Origin: Chara braunii
Taxonomy: Eukaryota; Streptophyta; Charophyceae; Charales; Characeae
Direction: 5' to 3'
Assembly: GCA_003427395.1 (NCBI GenBank)
Contig: BFEA01000001.1
Coordinates: forward strand, 1,326,717-1,367,606
DNA: 40,890 nucleotides
The position numbers were made by a program, and so were the translations under genes. The notes beneath the pieces were generated by a model that was not told where the DNA came from, did not search any database, and was given only the letters and a program-made list of their open reading frames with translations. Shown in pieces: positions 31,678 to 40,890 of this stretch (position 1 is its first letter; every line of letters begins with the position of its first letter).

Positions 31678-34600
31678 TCAATTTGAGTTGTTTTATGGTT
31701 GAGGCCCCTTCAGTTTGAGGAAGGCGGTAGTGTTGTTTATCAGAAGACTCATCTCCAGAAGGGAGGTGTTTTAAAAAGGGGTCGTGTGATAGCTCATCCT
31801 AGAAAGAGAGGGATGGCTGGGAGACCTATTGAGAGAGACCTCCTTCGTACGAAAGGTGGTTAATGGATTCAAGGGCATGGTAAACAGTGTCAAAGTTGAT
31901 GAAGTCTGACGAAAAGGGACCACGGTTGTTTGAGATGGTTGAGAAAGTCGCATAAGAGTGCAGGGCGAAAAATGTCTCAGGATGCGTGGCTGCTAGCTCT
32001 GATCAAGTCAGGGGTCACGACCTTGTGGACCTAGCGGTGATTTTGTTTGTGATTGTGCGAAGGATGCCATGCCTTTCGTGGGAGAGCTGGTAAATGCCTT
32101 CAGACCCCTGCGTAATCTCGCAGTGGGCCTGTGATTGGTTTTGCGACGCTCCGTCTAACCACTTGTGCTAGTTCTGGGACATAGTAGGGGAATACCAAGC
32201 TAAGCAGTAAAGATTAGCACCTCTAGGGCGTAACCCCAGTGGATGGCGGCTAGCCGGCACAACCTGGCTGCGGGACCGCGGAGTAAGAGTTTAACGGGAG
32301 TTGCCCGCCCCAGGGAAATTACTCCGTGGGGTAGTAAAGGTTGAGAATTTTTGGGAAATCTTGATTGAATTCTTATCAGGAAAAAACCTGTCGTTGCATA
32401 ACCAACGAGGGTACTGCCGCTAAAATAACAATGTGGTGGGCCGTAGTCCTGGTCCGATCAGCCAGGCTATGGTGGGCCAAGATGGAGACCTGGCCTTTCT
32501 GTACTAGACTGCAGAAAGATCCGAGTGGATATTAAGTATACAAATATACGTATGTGTATTTGATTGCGAGAGATTCTCTGAGAAGGAAGGCGAGAGTGCC
32601 TTCAAAGGTCTCGGTCAGGGCCCACGTCCCTAGTTTTGGCCAGGACTAGGGACACCCAACGAGAAGCCGAAGGTTGTCTAGGACCGGGGAGAGGATGATT
32701 GGGAAGGTCTTTGGAACTTATGCTGTCAGCGTCCTAATGCCGGGGCGGCTAGAGCCCGGGTTAGAAACCTGACAACATATAGTTGTGGAAGCATGGTTTG
32801 ATGGAGGCCTCTACCCTGTGTTTGTCGGCCAATCGGATTGGTTCCTCTTTCGTCAGCATCTTGGGTAATCTAATAGCTTTTTGATCCTGCGAAGCGACGG
32901 GGACGTCGCTTAATATGGTCCGGTAAGCTGTCGGCGCGAATACCCTTACAAGGGTATCCGACCTGTTTTTTTTTGCAAGTGACAGAAGAATAGGTTCGGT
33001 TCGGAAGTCTGGGAAGACCGCGCGAGTCGCGGTGGTGTTGTGGTTGGAGGTTTGACCAGAGGGTTTAGGAGTAGAGAGTGCGTGGGCGCGCAAGGTTTAA
33101 GGCGCGCATGATTTCCTTTTTTTATTGTGATTATAAAGCCGGGGCGGGCGTCGGTCGCTTTGTATTATTGGTTGTTTATTCTTGGTTAAACTAGGATTTA
33201 AGGACAATTTTTTTTCCCTTGATTGGTACGAGGCATGCGAGAGTGCGGAGGATGACCTCGACAATGACGACGTCAGCGACGGTGCGACTATAGTAGGCCT
33301 GGCGCGTGGAGGGGCGCGAGTGGCGACCACGGTACAGCTTGGGTAAGTCGGCGTAGACGCTGGGCGGCCGCACGTATAGGTGTAGATGGGGATGAGGTCG
33401 GGGCTGCTTTTCTCAACCCTGAATGTTGGGCCGCGCCGCCTTATAAGGGGTATCGCGCATGATGGTCCCAGGCTTGGGCTTAGCCCTATGGGTTACGGCG
33501 CTGGGCTTTCATCCGGGAGATTCAGGGATCGAGAGCGAGCGGCGACAATGCGGGAATATCAGAGTGGCGCAAAAGAACCGAGGGTTCGAGGGCCTGGCGG
33601 GGTAACCCCTTGGTTTGTCGTCGTCGGCGTCCGATCGGTGGGGGTACTTCCTAAGTAGTTCTTTATAGCATCGTATTCCTGATAAATTGTTATACTCCGG
33701 CGTGCCGTTGACCTAGACGCGGCGCCGGACTCTTGAAAGCCGCCACGATAGTCGAGGACCCCGAGTACGCACCTCTTTCGGCGGGTTCGTCCGGACTCCG
33801 CGTGTCCAGGACATTCGCCATATTTCCCTTTCCGTTTTTTTTATTATTTTTCTTGATTGCTTGAAGCGTGGACTGAGGAGTTCAACGTGCATACGAGGCG
33901 GTGGGCGGATTGGCCAACAAGGTGGAGGGTTTAGGTGTTGCTATACCCGCGGGGCCTTCCTCCATGACGGTCTTCAAAGTTTCCATTTGAATGTTTGTTA
34001 CCACCACCGGGACCTGCGTCGGGCCCGGTACATCGAGGGCCACATTTAGACAAGCGGCGGGCCCACACCGTCGGCTCTGTGGCCGCTGTTGGTGTGTGGG
34101 CTGCCCGTCGGGGACCCGAAAAGGGACAAGCGGCACAGGGTAAGGACGGCCCGGGGTACCACACGGTGTGGAGTAGGGCCGGTATGTCGCGGCCATAATG
34201 CCGCTGTTACGTGCAGATCGCCCGTCCGACGATGCGCATAGGGGCGAATGATGATTGAGCTAGCGGGTAGCTGGCTCTTTCGAAGTTTGCGTTAGATCTC
34301 CCCGAGGCAGTCGGGTTCACGGGGTTGTGCCGGGCGTTGTGCCGAACAGGGCAGGCTAGAGCGGCAGGGTGGCCGCTGCGCTAAGGCGCCGGCGGACTGG
34401 CCGTGAAGGGAGCGAGGAGTGACGGGGCGGCGGGCGCTAACGTAGTGAAGCGAGGCAGCGGGCAGGGGCAAGGCAGTGGAGTGACTGGCCAAAAGAAGGA
34501 GAGAAAAGGACCTAGGCGGGAAGTGGGGCTAGGTGCACTCAACGAAGGAGAGGGCGGAGGAGCGGAAGGCTGGCCTGTGGACCGGGCGGGCGACGAGCCG

Positions 34601-34899
34601 GAGGGGACGAAGTGCAGAGAACGAAGGGTGAACCTGGACCGGGGTCGCGTCCGGGTGCGCTGGAGGTGAGGGCGAGGGAGATCGGGCATGGCCAAGAAAT
34701 GAGTCATGGCGCAGGGCGAGGGAGGCAAGGGCAGGCCAGGCGAGCGAACATCAAGCGTTGGGGCAGTGGGGTGAGGCAGCGGAGTGACGGGCGCCTGGCA
34801 GGTGAAGTGAGGTAGTGAGGGAGATGGATGAACCACGACGAGGTGTCGCGCCGGGTGCGCGCGCGGCGAGAACGAGAGATGGCGACGGGAAAAACCCAT

Positions 34900-35400
34900 A
34901 ACGCGCTCGATTCCTATCGGAATTGGGCGGGGAAAAGTGTAGAATGGGTTTTTTTGGGTTGGGCGAGTCTGTCGGGAGTGACGAAACAATGAAACGGTTA
35001 GTAAATAGAGAGTTAGTGAGAGGAATAGGTGCGTCGGGCTATGGAGGAGGAGAAGTTTGAACGATCGTGTTGGCTCGTTCTTGAGTGGATATAGGCGGGG
35101 GGAGAGGCGTTCTAGGGGTCTTGAGGGATGACAAGTAGGATCATGGAGTTAGTTTTAGTGCTAAATTAGTAGAGATAGAGATTAGTGGAGAGAGGGGTGC
35201 GCCAGGGCTATGGCGGGAGAGGGGGCGATTGGAGGTGGAGATTCGAGACCTTACCCGAATCTCGATGGAATCAGGCGGAGGAGAGCCCGTCTCTGAGGTT
35301 TTGATGTCAGGCGAGTCAGAATCTGCAGTCGGATTGGGGTGATAGTTAGTAGAAGAGTAGTTAGAAAGAAGACTCACCCCGCGGGAGGTGGGAAGTAAAG
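34900..35400. repeat. Decayed tandem repeat, about 170-bp unit
   Basis: TAGAGAGTTAGTGAGAGGAATAGGTGCG then GGGCTATGG (35038) is echoed by TAGAGATTAGTGGAGAGAGG, GGTGCGCCA and GGGCTATGG (35207), an offset of 169 bp. GGCGAGTC with a preceding GGTTTT word occurs at about 34955 and 35310. At 35238-35263 the arms GAGATTCG and CGAATCTC form a perfect 8-bp stem with a 10-nt loop. Confidence 0.5.
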
Positions 35401-37516
35401 GACAAAAACAACGTGACGAAAGCGAATGAATCTACCCGCGTTTCTGCGAAAGATTCATTTCGGATATCTCCTCCGTTGTTTTTTCTTTTTCTTGAAATTT
35501 ATTGTTTTGCCCTGCTTTCTTTATGGGCACCGGAGAGGGGCTTTCCGCCATTTTGGTACAACCGTCTGGGAGAACACTCCCTTGCCATCCTCGGGCCACC
35601 GTTCGACTGCAGCACTAAGTGTAACTGTTTCACTCCCGGGCAGTCGTCGTGCTCCCCGTGTTGGCGCACTACCCCGCCCTCACTCGCTGTGGGTTGAACC
35701 TGGCCAAAGGCCAGGCCGGGTGTTTGATCGAAGGGACTCATGTAGAGAGGGAGAGAGAAGGAGAGACTGTGGCTGAACAGGGAGGGGCACAACACTTACC
35801 TGGGTAGAGAAGGAAGTGGGATCGGATTGCCAATACCCACCGCCCCGGGCATATCGAGATGGGGGCCGCTCGGTTCGGGATGTCTGCATTTGCCTATGGG
35901 TGACGACGCGTGAGTGTCAGACCGACTCCTTTGGCTCAGCGGGTGGTAGGAGCCGACAGTCTGCGCGGTTCAATCGTGATGTGAACAGGTGACGAGCTGC
36001 TTGCTCCGAGTTGGGTGTGTGGACATCTTTGTCTGCACTTCGCCACTTCCCTGCTACCTGTCCAGTTCGCTTAGCATGTGGTTTCCTTGCAGGGGGGGAT
36101 GAGTCGCTGCGCGGCGTAGCCATGCTGTTGCTGTTGCCTTGCGCCTTGCTGCTTCGTTGTGCTGCTTCGCTGTCCCCCGAAGGCTGGTTGCCTTGCTCAT
36201 AGTGCCCTGTGCCCCGCTAGTGCTCCGGCCACGGGTTGTGCTGCTACTGAGTTGTTCGTGGCTCGTCAAGAGGGAGGAGGCAGCGATCGTGCTTGTTGCG
36301 CACGGCTGCTGAGGCTCATGTTGTTTGACATTGTGCATTACTACGGCGCCTTCTTTGCTGCGCGCAGATGCTGGGCACGCCAAGGCTTTGGTGTTTATCG
36401 CTATTGTCATTGCATTCGGGCTCAGTGCGTTTGAAGCAAGGGCTGTAGGTCCGGATGTCGGTCAGGGTGTTGTTCATTCCATCAGCCTGCCCCGCAATAG
36501 GCTTACCGCGGGGGTGCAGGTCTGACTGTTGCCAGTGAGCTGCCCGTGCTGCGGCATGAAGAAAGCAAAGCGGGCTTACCTATTTAGCCGGCACGCCGCA
36601 CGTTTCGACGTACCGAGTGGTGAGGGGCGAACAGCGGGGTTTGAGAGTTCGCTGCTGAGCGATATGCTGTTATCTACCGAGCGAAGCAGCGGGGTCGGAT
36701 TGTAAACGGAGGGGCTTGTACAGGTCTGGTGAGGACTGCACATCTAAGTTCTACCCTCGCTTCGCCGTTGAATGGTCGGCTAGGATGCACTCCCCTACAC
36801 TACGGAGAGGGGGAAGGCTGCATTTAAGGTTCTCGACTCGTATCTCGATTGGTGGCCAGGGCTTTTCAGACCACGAACGTTGAAACAGGGCTGAAGTTGT
36901 TGCAGGATGTTTTGCTGCAGATGGGAGAGGTGGCGGAAAGTCAAACAGTTGATAGACCAGCGACAGTTGACCGAGTGCTACTACGAATTGGCCGCCATCG
37001 CGGGGCCCTCGGGCGACTCAAGGAACCAAGACCCTCTCGCTCGAGTCTGAGTGCACCTCTCTTGTATCTGAGAGTCTCGAAACTATCTCTACCTGCCCTT
37101 CTTGTTCTAAGTCTAGTCTGTTGGTTCTGAGAGGAAGGCGGCAGGCGGGATTGCAACCCGTAATCCGCGCCAAGGCCTTTGTGGGAGGTTCGCCCCACCG
37201 GTTGCGGGAGCCGTGCCAGAACTCGAGAGGGGTTCTGGAGGCAGGGAATTGAAACGTAACCATAGCTTCCCTTCTGTATGCCCTGGTACAACCCCTATCT
37301 GTACATCTTGCTATGGTGATTGAGTATACTGTATGCACCCCTATTTTGACTTTGGATTGACTGGCAGGACACAACTCGGACTAAATAAAGGAATGTATGA
37401 GGAATCTCAGTTTCAGTTTTTGATTGCCTGAAAGCAGACTTGCTCAGACAAAGGGGTGCATTTGGGGGAAGGGTGGGTGAAAGGTGGTTTTGCCTGAGGC
37501 TGACAGGGTCCTATGG

Positions 37517-37933
37517 GGTCATACCAGTTCCATAAGATTGGACGGCTTGACCGCTGTGTTTATTTTTGAATTGCATGGAGAGTTAGAGCAGTTCCATAAG
37601 ATTGGACGGTCTGATTGCTCTGAATTGTGAGGGTTTGACTGTGGCTGACTTTTCAAGGGCCGAACCTGTACCATAAGATTGGAAGGTTTGGTTGCCATGT
37701 TTGATTGGGGTTTGTTCTGTTTCTTTTGTTTTTGATCGAGGAGGCCTGAGCAAGTCCATAAGATTGGACGACTCAGCCCCTTCCTGTTTCATTCTGAGGG
37801 AGTAATTCTCGCTGAGGGCAAGGCATGTCCATAAGATTGGACGGCTTTGGACTCATGCCGCACACGGTTGGATCAGAGAGAAACGAACCTGGCAGAGGAC
37901 CAGATATGTTGCATAAGATTGGACGGTTTGGCC
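37517..37933. repeat. Array of six hairpins: conserved core, covarying flanking stems
   Basis: The 16-nt core CCATAAGATTGGACGG starts at 37530, 37594, 37671 (GGAAGG), 37756 (GGACGA), 37829 and 37911 (GCATAAG). Spacing is irregular at 64-85 nt. Each core sits between short arms that pair: GGTCA/TGACC (37517, 37548), AGAGCA/TGCTCT (37585, 37616), CCGAACC/GGTTTGG (37660, 37685), CTGAG/CTCAG (37746, 37772), CAAGGC/GCTTTG (37819, 37844), and GGaCCA/TGGCC with one bulged A (37897, 37929). G-T pairs occur in copies 3 and 5. The arms differ in sequence between copies while pairing is kept. Between cores the sequence is unalike. Confidence 0.85.
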
Positions 37934-38193
37934 CAAAGCATCGAGAGATTACGAACTATTGTTTGCTAAGTTGACTTGGGGCTGGTGAGAATACTTACCT
38001 TTGTGGTTTGGCTTGCATGTGATTGAGTGAGGCAACTACTTGGTCTGAGTTTCAGTTTGACAGGTAGTTGCTTTAGAGGCTCGCCCCGTGCTAGAGCGAT
38101 AGGAGTTAGTCTCAATTCCTGCAGTTTATGAGCAAAGTTTTTTCTTAGATCGATTCTCGTATTTTCTGGGATCTTTTGTTATACTTGGCTTTG

Positions 38194-38575
38194 TATAAAT
38201 TTTGGTAAGCTACTTCCTCTACGGGAAGCGCTACCGAAATTTCTGCAAATCCAAGGAGTTAGTCAAATTTTGACTTGTCAAAGTTCAACTTATCTAAAGT
38301 TTATATATGACTTAGTAAAAATCTGGAAAGTCTCCTTTTCTAAAGGGAGTGCTGCCCAAATTTTTGCTAATTCAGGGAGTTAGACAAAATTGGACCTTGG
38401 AAAGTCAGAGATGATTTTTGGCTCATATTTGGGCTGATATAAATTCTGAAAAGTCACTTTTCCTACGGGAAGCGCTGCCGAAATTTTCTTAATTTAAAGG
38501 AGATAGATTATATTTTGACAGGTGGCGATTCTGGCGATCCTCTCTGTATAGGGGAGACACTGCCAAGGTCTACCT
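38194..38575 (+). repeat. Tandem repeat of about 122 bp with an internal hairpin
   Basis: AGCGCTACCGAAAT, AGTGCTGCCCAAAT and AGCGCTGCCGAAAT follow at about 38228, 38349 and 38471. Each comes after a short pyrimidine/purine hairpin (CTTCC..GGAAG; CCTTT-TCT-AAAGG; TTTCC-TAC-GGGAA) and before a GGAGTTAG(T/A)CAAA(T)TTT-like word. A fourth, shorter copy (TCTC..GGGAGACACTGCC) lies at about 38540-38570. No coding sense. Confidence 0.8.
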
Positions 38576-38752
38576 TTGTTTTGGGCACTGCTTAAGGATA
38601 GACTTAGGCCTAGTTAATTAGGATGATTTGAGTGAGGTGGTGATATGGGGATCATTCTCCATGCACTTATAGATTTAGCCGTGGGCATTGACCTGTCTTG
38701 TGTTAGAGGTCATCTTGATCTATTTGATTCAGGACTTGGATTAGCTTCAGCT

Positions 38753-38792
38753 TGATCCTATAAGGATCACCTTCTGTTATCACCGATAACAG
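38753..38792. repeat. Two adjacent perfect hairpins with 3-nt loops
   Basis: TGATCCT-ATA-AGGATCA is at 38753-38769 and CTGTTATC-ACC-GATAACAG at 38774-38792, stems of 7 and 8 bp four bases apart. No T run follows and the organism is eukaryotic, so they are not bacterial terminators. Confidence 0.75.
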
Positions 38793-39495
38793 GTCGGTTG
38801 TCGATTCGTCGGTTTACGATTCAACTCCAATTCACCCCCTGTCACTCAACCTAAAGGTTTTAGCCTTGTGATTGGACTGTTTTGTTGTGTTTTCACCCGA
38901 ACTTTATTGAATGGCCATCCAACAAAAGTACTGAGTATTTATTTAAGAGTTGCACGAGTGAGGCTTGTATGGCTAAAGTGAGGGGTATGAGTGCAAGGAA
39001 TGGTTGAAGTTGACCCCGTGTAATGCGTGGACTTCTGGATGAATCTTTGATGTGATTGCAGGTCTGGTTGTGGTTCGGCTTCTGGATGTGACTGCCTGCG
39101 ATTACATACATATATGGCCGAGAGGAGCCCCACTGTGACTGTGAGAAGTGATCTTCCTATATAAATAAGCCTTGTATAGATCGTTCTATATAAATAAGCC
39201 TCATGTATATATTTATATGCGTCTTGGGTAGGCGCGCGGCTTATTGGGATCGCGCGCAAGGGTTCACCGAATCATGGTTTGAGAGAAAAGGGAGATCCCC
39301 TTCTATCCTTTTGCTTTTTAGAGTTTTTTTGTTGGACATTGTAGTCCGTGGCAACCGTCAAAGTCAAAACCCTTAACTTTTGCCCAGGCCTGGAGTAAGA
39401 CTTATCCCCAGGGCCGCAAGAAACGACCGCCACCACAGGTATGAACCTGTGTACCACCCGCTCTGCACAGGGTGCAAAAGAGGGTGTGTGGTCTT

Positions 39496-39595
39496 CAACC
39501 GCGCTTAGCGGTTGTCCGGCGTCGAGAGATTAACCCTCAAGGCGCGTGTCAGCCGACACTTGAGTGTCGAATGCGACCCTCGAGATTAACGAGGA
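39496..39595. repeat. Three consecutive short hairpins
   Basis: CAACCGC-GCTTA-GCGGTTG is at 39496-39514. CGACACT-TG-AGTGTCG is at 39554-39569. CCTCG and CGAGG around AGATTAA are at about 39579-39595. All stems are perfect. They lie in a GC-rich, CpG-rich stretch without a gene. Confidence 0.65.
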
Positions 39596-40309
39596 CCACA
39601 CGACTATGGGCGCTACATAGTACGCCATCATCGCGACTGCTTGCGTACATTTGCATTGCGAGCCGATATGGGTTAGCCCTGCGTCCGCGCGGTTTTATAC
39701 GAAATCGCGCGCGCAACGCCTATCCGATTTCCGCGTCGGGGAGTTATGGGTTGGCTACTGAAGGGACTAGGAGTGTTGTCGCGTTGTTTGATGTGCGTGC
39801 GTGCGTGTGTTTTATTTTTGTGTTTGTTAGAGTGGTGTGCGCGTGGTGTGTGGGATGCGTCCTAGTCGACCGACGTCGAGCCACGCTTGGGACTTCAGAC
39901 CCCCAAGATGTCGGTTCGCGTGCGGGTCCGATAAGCGTATTACCGCACGTACCCCCTGTGCTACAGCGAACGAGAAACGCCCTCGGCTGGTCCACCTCTG
40001 CGATTGCAACCGAGTAGCTTTCGTATTGTGGACTAGTAGCTCGGCGGGGATACGCCCACCGAAGGGAGGTGACAGCTCCCGTAAGGTGGAGGTAAGTTGT
40101 GCCTCGCGTAGGCCCTATCCTGTCGTAGGGGCTCGCGAGAGGTATGGCTGGCGCACTCGGCCGGAGCGGCCTAAGGAAGCTCCATTGGTGTGTTCGTGAC
40201 GAGGTTGGTCCAACTCCTGCGTGACGCGGCCGAGAGGTTCCCGCGCTGCCGCGTGCGGTGCCGGACCGATGCGCCCGACACCGCAGTTGTAAAGTCTTCC
40301 AATGTAACA

Positions 40310-40890
40310 AGACAACGACAAGAGCACCCCTAGGTCTTCTGAGACCGTTGCCTATCCCAACATGACCCAGAGAGTCTATTTACATTGACTTCATGGATAC
40401 AGGGGTCAGGAGTAGGTATGGAAAGAGTCAAGTCATGGTCGTAATAGATCGATTTAGCAAATATGCGATCTTCCTACCATTGCCCGCAAAGGCAAAGACT
40501 GAATTAGTTATAGAGAAGTTCTTTGACTTTTGGGTAAGTGAGCATGGCATACACGTGGTTTACCACCCAAAACTGGCAAGATCTCATAAAAGTCTACGAC
40601 TCTAAGTTGTTGATATCGTTAGGTCATCATCCAGAGACAAATGGTCAGACCGAACAAATGAATAAGATTTTGCAACGGTTACTTAGAATGTATATTAGAC
40701 CCGATCAAGTGGATTGGGATGAGATGCTTCCTAAAGTAGCTAGTGCCTATAATAATAACGTACACCTAGCTACTTCCAGAACTCCTAATGAGCTGCATAA
40801 CTCCTTTAGACCACGTAGGCTGTTTGAAGGACTGAACCGGGACCAGATTCAAAGGTTACCTCCCGGTACAAGAGAGTTTGCTCTGCAGCA
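40310..40890 (+). pseudogene. Ty3/gypsy integrase, + strand, cut by the window end
   Basis: The sequence opens inside the integrase: KTTTRAPLGLLRPLPIP, a TGA at about 40362, then IYIDFMDTG with the first catalytic Asp and QVMVVIDRFSKYAIFLPLP. After WVSEHGI the expected VSDRD block with the second Asp is missing: a deletion and frameshift at about 40555-40610. It resumes with LGHHPETNGQTEQMNKILQ (catalytic Glu) and AYNNNVHLATSRTPNELHN to the last base. The strand and family style match the + element ending at 22855, so it may be the same element's 3' part, but the intervening RT, RNase H and integrase finger are not in the window. Confidence 0.85.

Larger units (their letters stand above)
30766..40309. 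other. About 9.5 kb of non-coding, hairpin-rich DNA
   Basis: I found no protein family in either strand. The open frames (for example 34381-34989 minus, 39472-40017 plus) are G/C-driven and match nothing I know. The block begins TGTTACGAAATAAGG and ends CAATGTAACA just before integrase sequence starts at 40310, so it has TGTTAC...GTAACA ends. That would suit a large non-coding LTR-element derivative, but the flanks (AGTAT, AGACA) do not match, so several elements may be joined here. Confidence 0.35.

Noticed and set aside
32150-32340. An rRNA or other structured cellular RNA gene
   Set aside because: The GC-rich, hairpin-prone text looked suggestive but matches no conserved rRNA, snRNA or tRNA block I know.
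34381-34989. A 202-codon minus-strand frame
   Set aside because: Pro/Ser/Arg-rich in very GC-rich DNA, overlapped by plus-strand frames, no recognisable domain.
37517-37933. A CRISPR array
   Set aside because: Repeats are only 16 nt, spacing varies from 64 to 85 nt, the genome is eukaryotic and there are no cas genes. The flanks also pair across each repeat, which CRISPR spacers do not do.
38753-38792. Rho-independent terminators
   Set aside because: No U tract and not a bacterial genome.
30766-40309. One complete LTR element with 5-bp target duplication
   Set aside because: Flanks AGTAT and AGACA do not match and no repeated LTR was seen inside. Kept only as a hypothesis.
39472-40310. Overlapping frames of 181 (+) and 188 (-) codons
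   Set aside because: Both arise from CpG-rich sequence low in stops. Hairpins inside the first frame also argue against coding.

Overview
The window is eukaryotic and almost entirely repetitive. I see no cellular gene, tRNA or rRNA that I can support. It holds plant-type L1 and Ty3/gypsy retroelements, a tRNAiMet-type primer binding site, long poly(A)/poly(T) tracts, (CT)n and (GAA)n microsatellites and nested insertions. Together these point to a large, transposon-filled green-lineage genome. The Ty3/gypsy proteins look like those I associate with the charophyte alga Chara braunii, but that species call is inference.

Left part (1-5.3 kb): five copies of a 91-bp satellite with a 273-bp higher-order period, a GAA/AAG polypurine tract, a duplicated pyrimidine-rich segment of about 0.5 kb (copies about 1.25 kb apart), a 26-bp minisatellite, and a C-rich, G-poor kilobase that leads into a LINE. 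From 5.3 to about 14.1 kb (perhaps to the poly(A) near 15.27 kb) lies one inactive L1-type LINE on the + strand. ORF1 keeps a damaged zinc knuckle. ORF2 has an APE-type endonuclease, a reverse transcriptase with FADD, and a C-terminal Cys/His motif. Two clean nested insertions cut ORF2: a 1,021-bp element with terminal inverted repeats, flanked by TTTAAA and carrying two related tRNA-like SINEs, and a 572-bp minus-strand, internally duplicated retroposon with a 14-bp target duplication.

Middle (about 15.3-29.6 kb): a + strand Ty3/gypsy element has an LTR ending at 17078, a primer binding site at 17080, and decayed gag, protease and RT. Its gag is split by a 1,333-bp solo LTR flanked by GAGTG. 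Its RT stops abruptly at 22855, where a candidate LTR begins. A second Ty3/gypsy element follows on the minus strand (3' LTR, polypurine tract, integrase, RNase H, RT, protease and gag, read right to left). No matching 5' LTR was found for it.

Right part (about 29.6-40.3 kb): about 10 kb without convincing coding sequence but rich in small DNA hairpins. The most striking is at 37.5-37.95 kb. Six copies of a 16-nt core (CCATAAGATTGGACGG) are each bracketed by a different but self-complementary pair of flanks, so pairing is kept while sequence is not. At 40310 a Ty3/gypsy integrase begins and runs off the window end. It is compatible with the + strand element broken at 22855.

Nothing here is an operon or pathway. 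The logic is layered insertion, and the candidate novelty is a recurring design of conserved loop plus covarying stem in several non-coding repeats. All alignments, counts and foldings were done by eye.
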